A stretch of DNA of 64,000 nucleotides from an uncultured Bacteroides sp. (GTDB taxonomy: Bacteria; Bacteroidota; Bacteroidia; Bacteroidales; Bacteroidaceae), in NCBI GenBank assembly GCA_947173895.1, contig CAMWGU010000002.1:17426-81425 (forward strand), written 5' to 3'. Shown here piece after piece: positions 26,828-36,761 of the stretch. The notes beneath the pieces were generated by a model, which was given only the letters and a program-made list of their open reading frames with translations, was not told the DNA's origin and did no database searches. Each line of letters starts with the position of its first letter. Position 1 is the stretch's first letter. The position numbers and the translations under genes are program-made.

Positions 26828-28666
26828 ATGCTGAAACAATTCTTTAGTTTGTTGAAACGGTATATCCTGCCATACCGCAAATACTTGGCATGGGCGTTGG
26901 TGTTGAATTTCTTGTCACAGTGGCTCAATGTGTTTTCGTTTATGGCCATTGTGCCCATATTGAATATTCTGTTTAAGATTGATACACAGTCTTACGAATA
27001 CATACCTGTCGATTTCCATAACCTGGATAAAGACGTGCTGATAAACAACGCTTATTATTATGTAAGCAATTTTGTAACCGTTCATGGTGCTTTCTATACG
27101 CTTGCCATGATGGGAGGCATTCTGGTTGTCATGACTATGCTGAAGACCGCCGGCTACTTTGCCTCTTCGGCCGTCATGGTGCCGTTGCGCACGGGCATCG
27201 TACGAGACATCCGCATCCAGGTATACAATAAGGTGCTGAGCCTGCCTCTGAGTTTCTTTTCCGAAGAGCGCAAGGGAGACATCATTGCCCGTATGAGTGC
27301 GGACGTCACTGTGGTGGAAAACTCGCTGACCAGTTCCATCGACATGCTGATACGCAATCCTATAGCCTTGCTGGTCTGCTTTGTCACGCTGTTCTCGGTG
27401 AGCTGGCAAATGACCCTGTTTGTCATCTTCATCCTTCCGCTGACGGGATGGATCATGGGTGTGGTCAGTCGGAAGCTGAAAAGGCAGTCGTCGACGGCAC
27501 AGGCGCAATGGGGTGACATCATGTCACAGCTGGACGAGACATTGGGCGGCCTGCGAGTCATCAAAGCGTTTATTGCCGAAAGCAAGATGTCCGCCCGTTT
27601 CTCGAAGATCAATAATGACTTCCGCGAAGCCATGAACGAGATGGTGATCCGGCAAAGCTCGGCCCATCCCATGAGCGAGTTTCTGGGCACTTGTGTAATT
27701 GTGATTGTCCTGTTGTTTGGCGGTGCGCTGATTTTGAACACCGATTATGCTCCGATGGATGCCGCCACCTTCATCTTCTATCTGATTATCCTGTATAGCA
27801 TCATCAATCCCTTGAAGGAATTCTCGAAAGCATTCTATAACATTCCGCAGGGACTGGCCAGCATGGAGCGTATCGACATGATTCTGAAGGCCGAGAATCC
27901 TATTGTGGATCCGGTGAAACCGCAGCCTTTGGATACGTTCGAGGACAAGCTGGAGTTTAGAAATGTGAGCTTTAGCTATGTGGCGGGACGCCCTGTGCTC
28001 CGTCATATCAACCTGTCGGTTCCCAAAGGGAAAACTATTGCGCTGGTAGGGCAGTCCGGTTCCGGCAAATCTACGTTGGTCGATTTGGTGCCGCGCTATC
28101 ACGATGTGAGCGAAGGTACTCTGTTGATTGACGGCAAGGACGTGAAGGACGTGACTATTCACGACCTCCGTTCGCTGATAGGCAATGTGAATCAAGAAGC
28201 CATCTTGTTCAATGATACGTTCTATAACAACATCACCTTCGGTGTAGAAAATGCCACGATGGAACAGGTGATAGAGGCGGCCAAGATAGCCAATGCGCAC
28301 GATTTCATCATGGAGACGGAAAAGGGGTATGACACCATGATAGGCGACCGAGGCGGCCGTCTGTCCGGCGGGCAGCGCCAGCGTGTCAGCATAGCCCGTG
28401 CCATCTTGAAGAATCCTCCTATCCTGATATTGGATGAGGCCACCTCGGCGCTCGACACCGAGTCGGAACGTCTGGTACAGGAAGCGCTGGAACGGCTGAT
28501 GAAGTCGCGTACCACAATTGCCATCGCCCATCGGTTGAGCACCATCAAGAATGCAGACGAGATTTGTGTGCTTTATGAGGGAGACATCGTGGAAAGGGGA
28601 ACTCACGACGAACTGATAGCCCTGAACGGATATTATAAGAAGTTGAACGACATGCAGTCCTTATAA
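26828..28666 (+). CDS. ABC exporter, MsbA-like (TMD-NBD fusion)
   Basis: GQSGSGKSTLVDLVPR, LSGGQRQRVSIARAILKNPPILILDEATSALD. Confidence 0.93.
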   Translation: MLKQFFSLLKRYILPYRKYLAWALVLNFLSQWLNVFSFMAIVPILNILFKIDTQSYEYIPVDFHNLDKDVLINNAYYYVSNFVTVHGAFYTLAMMGGILVVMTMLKTAGYFASSAVMVPLRTGIVRDIRIQVYNKVLSLPLSFFSEERKGDIIARMSADVTVVENSLTSSIDMLIRNPIALLVCFVTLFSVSWQMTLFVIFILPLTGWIMGVVSRKLKRQSSTAQAQWGDIMSQLDETLGGLRVIKAFIAESKMSARFSKINNDFREAMNEMVIRQSSAHPMSEFLGTCVIVIVLLFGGALILNTDYAPMDAATFIFYLIILYSIINPLKEFSKAFYNIPQGLASMERIDMILKAENPIVDPVKPQPLDTFEDKLEFRNVSFSYVAGRPVLRHINLSVPKGKTIALVGQSGSGKSTLVDLVPRYHDVSEGTLLIDGKDVKDVTIHDLRSLIGNVNQEAILFNDTFYNNITFGVENATMEQVIEAAKIANAHDFIMETEKGYDTMIGDRGGRLSGGQRQRVSIARAILKNPPILILDEATSALDTESERLVQEALERLMKSRTTIAIAHRLSTIKNADEICVLYEGDIVERGTHDELIALNGYYKKLNDMQSL

Positions 28667-28836
28667 TTTGAGGGATATTCAGAAGAGCGTCGGCAGGAAG
28701 CAAAAGGGGGTATGTCAGGCTATTGGGGGGCAGCCCACCGGATAGGAACTAGATTGGATGGCTTGCAAATATCAATAATTGTGAGGCTGCTTCTTTGAAA
28801 TCCTTTTTATTTTTTGGAAGGATTTGATTATTTCGC

Positions 28837-28844
28837 TAAATTTG
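28837..28844 (+). promoter_or_regulatory. Bacteroides-type -7 element (TAAATTTG)
   Basis: Matches TAnnTTTG, 31 nt before ATG 28875. Confidence 0.5.
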
Positions 28845-28874
28845 TGTGCTATATAAACTAACCAATGATTTTAT

Positions 28875-29888
28875 ATGGCTGATAATATTATTTATAAAGT
28901 AAGAAGCGGAAAACCCGTCAAGTTCTTGAACTTTATTTCGGAGTTTGCCAAGCTGTTGATTCCTGACGCCTTTTATAGAAGAAGGTTGTCTCATCTGTTG
29001 GACGCGGCACGAAAACGGCCTGATTTTAATTATATAGAACAGCGTGTCAATTATTACATGAAGATAAACCGGCCTTTTACTGTATCATCCGATGACAGTT
29101 ATACAAAGGACAGGAGTTGGATTCATTATACAGGCCGGACGGGGGATTACAAGCGTAAGATGTTCCACACCGCTTATTACTTCGATCAGCACCATGTGAC
29201 CCGTTGGTTTCCTAAAAGCTACAGATGGAACTTCTGTCCCGGCGATGTGTATTTCACTCCCGAAACGCCTACTGTGGTGAAAAGCCGCCTTTTGACTCCC
29301 GACAATGCTAACTCGGTGATACTGAAGCTTGACAAGTTGCGCCATTTTATGTTCGTCAACGACACGAAAGCGTTCAGAGACAAGAAGGATGCCGTTATAT
29401 TTCGGGGGAAGATACGTCAAAGCAGGGTGCGTACGCGGTTTTTGGAGATGTTCTTCGGCCGTCCGATGTTCGACTGTGGAGTGGTGGGAAAGAATGAAGG
29501 TTGTCCGGACGAATGGATATCTGCCAAGAAGACGATACGCGAGCATCTGGATTACAAGTTCATTATGGCTTTGGAAGGCAATGACGTGGCATCCAATCTG
29601 AAATGGGTCATGTCGTCTAATTCGCTGGCGGTGATGACGCGTCCTACTTGTGAAACCTGGTTTATGGAGGGTACGCTTGTTCCTGATTATCATTATGTGG
29701 AGGTGAAGGAGGACTTCTCGGACTTGCCCGAGAAACTGGCCTATTACATGGAGCATCCGGACAAGGCGGAAGAAATCATCACCCATGCCCATGAATATGT
29801 GGAGCAGTTCTGGAATCCAGAGCGAGAGGAACTTATTTCTTTGATGGTGATGGACCGATATTTCCGTCTTTCGCAACAGGCGAAGTAA
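28875..29888 (+). CDS. GT90-like glycosyltransferase (LPS A protein family)
   Basis: DAVIFRGKIRQSRVRTRFLE, HLDYKFIMALEGNDVASNLKWVMSSNSLAVM, WFMEGTLVPDYHYVEV. Confidence 0.85.
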   Translation: MADNIIYKVRSGKPVKFLNFISEFAKLLIPDAFYRRRLSHLLDAARKRPDFNYIEQRVNYYMKINRPFTVSSDDSYTKDRSWIHYTGRTGDYKRKMFHTAYYFDQHHVTRWFPKSYRWNFCPGDVYFTPETPTVVKSRLLTPDNANSVILKLDKLRHFMFVNDTKAFRDKKDAVIFRGKIRQSRVRTRFLEMFFGRPMFDCGVVGKNEGCPDEWISAKKTIREHLDYKFIMALEGNDVASNLKWVMSSNSLAVMTRPTCETWFMEGTLVPDYHYVEVKEDFSDLPEKLAYYMEHPDKAEEIITHAHEYVEQFWNPEREELISLMVMDRYFRLSQQAK

Positions 29889-29911
29889 TGAGGAGAGTGT
29901 CTTTATAACGA

Positions 29912-30865
29912 ATGAAACTTATGACTGAAAACGCTTTAACCACTATACACGTAGCTTGCAACATTGACAGCAACTATGTGAGACATTGTGCCGTGACATT
30001 GGCCTCGTTGTTCGAGAACAACCGGTCCGAACATTTTGTGATACATATCCTTGCCGGAAATTTGACCGCTTCCGAACAGGGCGTGCTTGTCCGGCTGGGG
30101 CAACGGTATCATAATGAGGTGTATTTTTATACGCCTGCTTCCCATTTGTTCGAAGGGTTGACCATACGCAAGTTCAGTAAACGGATATCCATGGCTACGT
30201 ATTACCGCTGTCTCTTGTCCGACATCCTGCCCAATGACGTAAGTAAGGTGCTTTATCTGGATTGTGACATTGTGGTGTTAGGCAGCATACGTGCTTTCTG
30301 GGACATGCCGTTGGATGGAGTGGGTGTGGCCGCCGTAGAGGATATTGGCTGCAAGGAACCCCGGCGTTATGAAATCTTGCATTACCCCATGGAGGATTCT
30401 TATTTCAATGCAGGTGTGTTGCTTGTCAATCTTGACTATTGGAGGGAGCATGATGTGCCGCGCGCATGTATAGAATACTTTCATGCGTATCCCGAACGCA
30501 TCCTGTTTAACGATCAGGATTTGCTGAACAGCATTTTGCATGAGAACAAGCTGTTGGTCGATTTGTGTTGGAACGTGCAGGATGGCTTTTACCGCAATCC
30601 TTCCCGAATGACCGATGAGTGGCGTGGGAAATTCTCGGACGTGTTGAAGCATCCGGTCATTCTACATTACACCAACCGCAAGCCATGGGAATATGACAGC
30701 CAGCACCCTTTGCGCGCCGAGTATGTCCGCTATCTGGATCTGACTCCTTGGAAGGGGTGGAGACCTTTGGACAACCCGATAAACCGGGTGAAGCGTTTTT
30801 TCAGACTGTTTCCGTTCTATGTGGGATTGCGCAGAGCGAAATATGTGGATCCGGCGCAGTTGTGA
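29912..30865 (+). CDS. GT8 glycosyltransferase
   Basis: YYRCLLSDILPNDVSKVLYLDCDIVVLG (DxD), YFNAGVLLVNLDYWR, FNDQDLLN. Confidence 0.92.
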   Translation: MKLMTENALTTIHVACNIDSNYVRHCAVTLASLFENNRSEHFVIHILAGNLTASEQGVLVRLGQRYHNEVYFYTPASHLFEGLTIRKFSKRISMATYYRCLLSDILPNDVSKVLYLDCDIVVLGSIRAFWDMPLDGVGVAAVEDIGCKEPRRYEILHYPMEDSYFNAGVLLVNLDYWREHDVPRACIEYFHAYPERILFNDQDLLNSILHENKLLVDLCWNVQDGFYRNPSRMTDEWRGKFSDVLKHPVILHYTNRKPWEYDSQHPLRAEYVRYLDLTPWKGWRPLDNPINRVKRFFRLFPFYVGLRRAKYVDPAQL

Positions 30866-30914
30866 TAAACGTTCCAACAGCTTGGATATTCATGTCCCGG
30901 TAGCGGGGAGACAG

Positions 30915-31898
30915 TTATTTCAAGCGTTCTCTTTTCATTGTAATCAGCGAGGGGCATAGCCATTTCAGATAGCTGTTTCTGCGCTCCAAAAAGTAATCCG
31001 ATACATTGGCTCCCAGTGTGTCGTAAAGGTGTTTGTATAAGCGGGCTTTCTCACAGCTCGCTATTTTTAGGCGTCTTATCTTTTTATATAGCAGACCGTG
31101 GCGCAGCCTTTTTTTATAATTGCTTAGGCCGGCCAGCCGGCTTTCCATGATGCTTACTATCAAGATATCTTCTTTTACTCCGTTGCCGGTCTTGTGTGAG
31201 GCGATTGTTACTTTCTGGGTATGACAGCGGAAATAATTCAATACCTGATAGAGTTCTATCACACGTCCTTGCATGGATAGCTCAAACCAGAATAGCCAGT
31301 CTCCGCAGTATTTCATGGACAGAAAGGGAGATTGGGATACCTTTTCGGCATATTCCCGCCGAAACAAGGCTCCGCTTGCGTTTATGATGTAGTTTTTCCA
31401 ATATAAGTTATATCTGGCAAAGCTTTCTCCGTCAAAGACCGCGAAGTTGTTCTTTTTCCGTATTCCCCAATGATTTACATCCCGGTGATATTTTATTTCC
31501 CCGTTTGCGTCAATCAGGTATGATCCGGCGTAACAAATGGCTGTATTGTCGTGTGCTTCTGCCAGCCGGACGCATTGTTCCAGGAAGTCGGGCTTTGCCG
31601 AATCATCTGCTTCGGCTATCCAAATGTATTTTCCGCGTGCCAGTCGGATGCCTTTCATCCACTGTATAAAGGGGCTTCGGGTGTTTTCTTTGTTGATGAC
31701 GATATGGGATACGTGTGGGTTTGTTCTGTACTCTTCCAATATTTTCACGCTTCCGTCTGTAGATGCATCGTCCAGCAATATTAATTCGTAGTCTGTATAA
31801 GTTTGTTGCAGTATGGAGTTGATACGTTCTTTTAAATAACAGGCGTAATTATAGTTGGGGACAATTACGCTTATTGTCGGGATGTGTTCTTTCCTCAT
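30915..31898 (-). CDS. GT2 glycosyltransferase
   Basis: TISVIVPNYNYACYLKERINSILQQTYTDYELILLDDASTDGS, WIAEADDSA. Confidence 0.9.
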   Translation of the reverse strand: MRKEHIPTISVIVPNYNYACYLKERINSILQQTYTDYELILLDDASTDGSVKILEEYRTNPHVSHIVINKENTRSPFIQWMKGIRLARGKYIWIAEADDSAKPDFLEQCVRLAEAHDNTAICYAGSYLIDANGEIKYHRDVNHWGIRKKNNFAVFDGESFARYNLYWKNYIINASGALFRREYAEKVSQSPFLSMKYCGDWLFWFELSMQGRVIELYQVLNYFRCHTQKVTIASHKTGNGVKEDILIVSIMESRLAGLSNYKKRLRHGLLYKKIRRLKIASCEKARLYKHLYDTLGANVSDYFLERRNSYLKWLCPSLITMKRERLK

Positions 31899-32005
31899 AA
31901 AGTTAATTGTTGTTTATCTTATTTTTTATGCCATTGATATTCTGGACATCGAAAGCTTTTGATGTCTGTATTAGGAATATCATGCAAAAGTGTTCTTAGT
32001 CTTCT

Positions 32006-32908
32006 TTATTTTATAATTCCCAGTTTTTCGTTTATTCCTTCCTGGTAAGCTTTCCACAATTTGGGAATATCGCTCCATTCGTATGCTTTGCCAAACGGGG
32101 CGCATACCAGTGCGGTCAGTATGTATCCGGCCACTCCGTAGAACCCACGAAGATATTTCACTCCCCAGTTGCGTCCATAGTGGTGGCTCAGGTAGGTGGA
32201 GTTGCGTATTTGGTAGAAGCGTTTCCATTTCTTTTTCCGGTTTCGCTCGTTCCAACTGTCATCCGAGAAGAACTTTTGCTTGTCCATCAGTGCGGCGGGT
32301 ACATACCTTATGCTGTATCCTGCCAGGACAGCGCGCAGGCAATAGTCTGTGTCGTCGCAGAAGATGAACAGGTCCTTGTTGGGCAGTCCTATCTTTTCCA
32401 CCACTTCGCGGCGGATGAAGGGGCCTTCGAAAGCGGTTCCTTTTATATCTACGGGGGCACTGACGGTTTCTTTGCTCAGTTTCTGCCTGTACATCGAGGC
32501 AAAGGGGTTGGTCAGGTTGTATTCGCGGAAGTCGTGGGTGAACACCTGGCCTTCCATCAGGCGGCGCGGTGCCAGTATGCCTGCTTTGCTTCGTCCGGAT
32601 TCTGCCAGCAATTCCTTCAGACATTCTGCACGAGGAAACACATCATCGTCCATGCACCATATCCAGTCGGCTCCCGAACGGAAGGCGTGTCGGATGCCGG
32701 TATGAAATCCGCCCGATCCTCCTACGTTGGGTTGGGCGATGATGGTCAGTCCCGATTGGGTGGCGAGCCATTCGGCGGTTCCGTCCGTACTGCCGTTGTT
32801 TACTACCACGATGGAGGAAACCGCATGGGTCTGACTTTTCAGACACCGGATGTTTCTTTTCAATAGTTCCAGTCTGTTATAAGTTACAACTACAGCTGTG
32901 ATATTCAT
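32006..32908 (-). CDS. GT2 glycosyltransferase (possible galactofuranosyltransferase type)
   Basis: MNITAVVVTYNRLELLKRNIRCLKSQ (start reassigned), VNNGSTDGTAEWL, WIWCMDDDVFPR. Confidence 0.85.
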   Translation of the reverse strand: MNITAVVVTYNRLELLKRNIRCLKSQTHAVSSIVVVNNGSTDGTAEWLATQSGLTIIAQPNVGGSGGFHTGIRHAFRSGADWIWCMDDDVFPRAECLKELLAESGRSKAGILAPRRLMEGQVFTHDFREYNLTNPFASMYRQKLSKETVSAPVDIKGTAFEGPFIRREVVEKIGLPNKDLFIFCDDTDYCLRAVLAGYSIRYVPAALMDKQKFFSDDSWNERNRKKKWKRFYQIRNSTYLSHHYGRNWGVKYLRGFYGVAGYILTALVCAPFGKAYEWSDIPKLWKAYQEGINEKLGIIK

Positions 32909-32931
32909 TCTTGTGTCGGATTTTTGTATTG

Positions 32932-33684
32932 TTAGTAAAGTCCATTTATTTTTCCGGGCTGGGTGCTCCGGTAGGTGGCTATCAGCTTGAAGCATTCATC
33001 GGCATCGAAACCGCGTGCCTGTGCATATTCTTCGGCCATCCAGCGGTGCATATCGGGTGTGGCGGGCAGCCGTTCAAAGTTCTTGCAGCCTGCTTTCATG
33101 TCTATCGGCCCGATGTACATGCGGTTCAGGTCTACCACTTCAATTTGTATGCCACTGTCTGTTTTCTGAAACAGGATGTTGGCCCGTCCGTAATCTTTGT
33201 GTGCATATCCGTGTTCGTGAAGCAAGGCGGTCACCTTGCCTACGGCCCGGCATACTTCTTCCGCCTGTTCTGCTTCTTTCCCAAACAGGTCGTCGTAGCG
33301 GCGGGTGCATGTCGACAGGCTGCTGATGTAATAGCTCTTGTCGAACAAGAACCCCGAGCGAACGTTCATATATCCTATGGGTTGTGGGGTGCCTACTCCT
33401 ATCTTGAGAAGCATCCGGGCGTGTTCGTAAGAGCGTTTGGCCTTGGAAGGACGGAAGATGCCATACACAAACCGGTTGATGAAAAGGGGTTTGTGGAAGG
33501 CTTTCACTACATATTCCTTGCCGTTGTATTCCATTTTTCTCAATTCGTTCCGGCCTTTGTATATGATGGTTCCCTCGTTTCGGCGGAAACGTTCGGGGAC
33601 GGACAGCACAAATTCTTCCAATTCCTTGTAGTCGGGATGGATGACCCATGTGTGCGGATGAAGTGAAAGTATAGTCTTGTTCAT
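32932..33684 (-). CDS. LPS core kinase-like protein (Kdo/heptose kinase superfamily)
   Basis: GKEYVVKAFHKP, LLHEHGYAHKDYGRANILFQ, VVDLNRMYIG. Confidence 0.8.
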   Translation of the reverse strand: MNKTILSLHPHTWVIHPDYKELEEFVLSVPERFRRNEGTIIYKGRNELRKMEYNGKEYVVKAFHKPLFINRFVYGIFRPSKAKRSYEHARMLLKIGVGTPQPIGYMNVRSGFLFDKSYYISSLSTCTRRYDDLFGKEAEQAEEVCRAVGKVTALLHEHGYAHKDYGRANILFQKTDSGIQIEVVDLNRMYIGPIDMKAGCKNFERLPATPDMHRWMAEEYAQARGFDADECFKLIATYRSTQPGKINGLY

Positions 33685-33713
33685 GCGGTTGCGGTAATAT
33701 TGGGGGTGAATAG

Positions 33714-34430
33714 TTAGATTTTATCCAGCCCTTTGGTGAATTTCAGCCAATAGTATTTCAACGGGTTTGTGTATTTCAGCTGTTTCCACGGGCGGCTGCT
33801 GTGCGGACGATGCCACACGGGCAGGGTGGTGAACAGGTAGTTCCGAAGCCCCAGCCTCAGTGACTCGTGCGAGATGGTCACGTCATACCAGTTCTTGCTT
33901 GGGTCCAGTTGGTGGAAATCGAAGGCGCCGAGCAGGGCGGGGGTAAGCAGGGAGCAGCAGAAGCTGCAATGCTTTTTTTCCGGATAAACCTGATTTTCGC
34001 GTCCTTTGGCATGCAGATATGGATAATTGATGACGCCTTGCTCGTCGGTGGTGACGGCGGCGGCTATGCCGCATTGCGGCTGTTGCAGGGCGCCGTCGAA
34101 CAGTGTCTGCAAAGTATTCTTTTTCACAATGACATCCGATTCCACTATCAGCAGGCCGGCATCGGCGGCCAGTGCTTCGCGTTGTGCCGTTTGCAGCACC
34201 AACAGGTAGTTGGGCGAAGGATGGTCCGTGAGGTCGGATAGGTTCACCAGCCGGAAATGGTATTGTCGGCTGGCTTCTTCCAGCAGCCGCGTGTTTTCGT
34301 CGGTGCTGAAGTCATTGTATATTGTATAGGTAAAGGGTACGGTTATATCCGACTCTGTAATGGCTTTTATCGTTTCCAGGGTAGAGGCTATCGAGTCCTT
34401 TACCGGTGTGATGATATGAAGGCATTTCAT
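33714..34430 (-). CDS. GT2-like glycosyltransferase
   Basis: IITPVKDSIASTLETIKAI...YTIYNDFSTDENTR, LLIVESDVIVKK. Confidence 0.75.
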   Translation of the reverse strand: MKCLHIITPVKDSIASTLETIKAITESDITVPFTYTIYNDFSTDENTRLLEEASRQYHFRLVNLSDLTDHPSPNYLLVLQTAQREALAADAGLLIVESDVIVKKNTLQTLFDGALQQPQCGIAAAVTTDEQGVINYPYLHAKGRENQVYPEKKHCSFCCSLLTPALLGAFDFHQLDPSKNWYDVTISHESLRLGLRNYLFTTLPVWHRPHSSRPWKQLKYTNPLKYYWLKFTKGLDKI

Positions 34431-34443
34431 GGGCTTTTCGTTG

Positions 34444-35556
34444 TTATTCCTGGTTAAATGTTTTTTTGCACAAGGTCAGGGCTGCCGCTACGGTGTCGTC
34501 CATGTCGGCGTATGCATATTGTGCCAGACGTCCGCCAAACAATACGTTTTTATGTTCGGCCGCCAGTGCTTTATACTGGTTCATCATGTCTGTGTTCCGT
34601 TTGTCGTTTACCGGATAATAGGGTTCTTTTCCGGGAGCGAAATCATCCGGATATTCGTATGTGATGACCGTGGTGGGCTGTGTGCCGTATTCGAAGTGTT
34701 TGTGTTCTATCACACGGGTGTAGGGCACACAGCGTTCTGTGTAGTTCACTACGGCATTTCCCTGAAAGTCTTCCATGTCCAGCTGCTTGTGTTCGAAGCG
34801 CAGGCTTCTGTATTCCAGGTGTCCGCATCGGTAATCGAAGAACAGGTCTATGCATCCGGTGAACAGGATGTTGTCGGCCAGTGCTTCCAGTTCGGCACGT
34901 TGGTCAAAGAAGTTGGTGTTCAGGCGTACTTCCGTTCCCTCCAGCAGGGCATCAATCAGTACGTTGTATCCGCCTTTCGGAATGCCTTGGTAGGCATCGT
35001 TGAAGTAATTGTTATCGTATACAAACCGGAAGGGGATGCGCTTGATGATGAACGCAGGTAGTTCTTTGGCCGAACGTCCCCACTGTTTTTCCGTGTAGCC
35101 TTTGATGAGGCACCGGTAGATGTCTTTTCCGCAAAGCTTCAGGGCTTGCTCTTCCAGGTTGGCAGGTGTGGCGATATGATCAAATTCTTTCCGTTGTTCC
35201 GCTATTTTGGCTTTGGCTTCTGCCGGGGTCTTTACTCCCCACAGCTGGTAGAAGGTGTTCATGTTGAAAGGAAGATTGTATAGTTTCCCCTCAAAGTTTG
35301 CCAGCGGTGAGTTGGTATAGCGGTTAAATTCTGCCAGGCTGTTTACGTAGTTCCATACTTCCTTGTTGTCGGTATGAAAGATATGGGCACCGTATTGGTG
35401 TACATGGATTCCATCTACATCTTTACAATAGATGTTTCCACCGCGGTGGTCTCGTTTGTCAATGACCAGGCAGTGTTTTCCTGCACGTTTTGCTTCATGG
35501 GCAAATACTGCGCCGAAGAGTCCGGCACCTACTATCAGATAATCATACTTTTTCAT
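34444..35556 (-). CDS. glf: UDP-galactopyranose mutase
   Basis: YDYLIVGAGLFGAVFAHEAKRAGKHCLVIDKRDHRGGNIYC, HQYGAHIFHTDN, EYPDDFAPGKEPYYPVND. Confidence 0.95.
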   Translation of the reverse strand: MKKYDYLIVGAGLFGAVFAHEAKRAGKHCLVIDKRDHRGGNIYCKDVDGIHVHQYGAHIFHTDNKEVWNYVNSLAEFNRYTNSPLANFEGKLYNLPFNMNTFYQLWGVKTPAEAKAKIAEQRKEFDHIATPANLEEQALKLCGKDIYRCLIKGYTEKQWGRSAKELPAFIIKRIPFRFVYDNNYFNDAYQGIPKGGYNVLIDALLEGTEVRLNTNFFDQRAELEALADNILFTGCIDLFFDYRCGHLEYRSLRFEHKQLDMEDFQGNAVVNYTERCVPYTRVIEHKHFEYGTQPTTVITYEYPDDFAPGKEPYYPVNDKRNTDMMNQYKALAAEHKNVLFGGRLAQYAYADMDDTVAAALTLCKKTFNQE

Positions 35557-36478
35557 TCTTTGTTTCCTCTTTTTGTCTGCGTAACCATTCTTCTTTTGTT
35601 CTTTTCCATCGCTTGTGGCTCCATAGCCAGCAGGAAGGATTTTCTTTTATCATTGTTTCCAGTTGGCGGGTGAACGTATCTGTCAGTTCATAGTCGGGGA
35701 TTTTTTTCACATCGTCGGCCAAAAGTCTGAACCGGCAGTGGTAATGCCCTCTTTTCACTCGTCTTATGTCTGCCATATAGACGATAGCGTCTACCTGTTT
35801 GCCTATTTTCTCCGTTCCTATAAACACGGGGGTGTCTTGATGCAGGAATTCTGTCCAGTGGTGTATGCTGTTCCATTTCGGACTTTGGTCCGAGATGAAT
35901 CCGATGATTGTTGGCTGTTGGGCACGTTTCAGTTCGATGATGCGCCGCAAGGTCTCCTTCATGGCGATGCATTCTCCGCCAAACCGGTTGCGCAGGCGCA
36001 GGAACAGTTTGTCGAAGGCTTTGTTTCTTAGCGGGTGATAGATTTGTCCGCACAAGATGTGTTGGGGAATCCAGTAGGGCAATGAGGCTACCCATTCCCA
36101 GTTGCAATAGTGTCCCAGATAGACAAAGCAGAAGTTCTTGTTTTTTTTCTCCATCGTGTGGACCATTTCGTCCACTCCTTCGAAAGTCATTCTTCGGACC
36201 AGTTGTTTTTTAGATATGGAAAGAAGCTTCAGTGTCTCGAACAGGTAGTCGCAGAAAAAGGCGTAGAACTGTTTTTCTATGCGGATGATTTCCGAAAGTT
36301 CTTTTTCAGGGAAAGAACGAACTAGGTTATTGCGGATTACCTCGCGCCGATAGCGTATGACGTAGTACATAGGGAAGAAAAGCAGGTCGGAAATGCAATA
36401 TAATGCCCGCAATGGTAGGAGCGATAGCAGATACCACAGAAAGAAAACGAGATTGTATGTCAGTTTTATTGCTCTCAT
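35543..36478 (-). CDS. Lysophospholipid/lipid A acyltransferase (LpxL/HtrB-like)
   Basis: LGHYCNWEWVASLP, GFISDQSPKWNS, PSCWLWSHKRWKRTK. Confidence 0.9.
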   Translation of the reverse strand: MRAIKLTYNLVFFLWYLLSLLPLRALYCISDLLFFPMYYVIRYRREVIRNNLVRSFPEKELSEIIRIEKQFYAFFCDYLFETLKLLSISKKQLVRRMTFEGVDEMVHTMEKKNKNFCFVYLGHYCNWEWVASLPYWIPQHILCGQIYHPLRNKAFDKLFLRLRNRFGGECIAMKETLRRIIELKRAQQPTIIGFISDQSPKWNSIHHWTEFLHQDTPVFIGTEKIGKQVDAIVYMADIRRVKRGHYHCRFRLLADDVKKIPDYELTDTFTRQLETMIKENPSCWLWSHKRWKRTKEEWLRRQKEETKNEKV

Positions 36479-36524
36479 TATATGAATATTGATAAAAAGG
36501 GCATATTCCTTATATTTTAAAAGG

Positions 36525-36532
36525 CAAATCTA
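36525..36532 (-). promoter_or_regulatory. Bacteroides-type -7 element (TAGATTTG on minus strand)
   Basis: CAAATCTA on plus strand, upstream of the 36478 start. Confidence 0.4.
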
Positions 36533-36731
36533 TGTAAAGTTTTCCATTCGGCCAATTATTACCGGAGAAAAGATAGTTCCCGGCTGATTATTCCGTTACC
36601 TGCGGAGCCGATGGGATGCCGGACGGGTAAGTGTGCAAGCGATGGGAACGGTCTTTGTGATTATCGTGCCGAAATGCCGGTCATGCCATGATTATTCCCA
36701 ATCCGATGAGTCATTATTCGGCAAAAGTACC

Positions 36732-36739
36732 TACCTTTG
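36732..36739 (+). promoter_or_regulatory. Bacteroides-type -7 element (TACCTTTG)
   Basis: Matches TAnnTTTG, 22 nt before pdxB ATG 36762. Confidence 0.5.
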
Positions 36740-36761
36740 CTCCCAAGCAAGTTTTGGAAAG

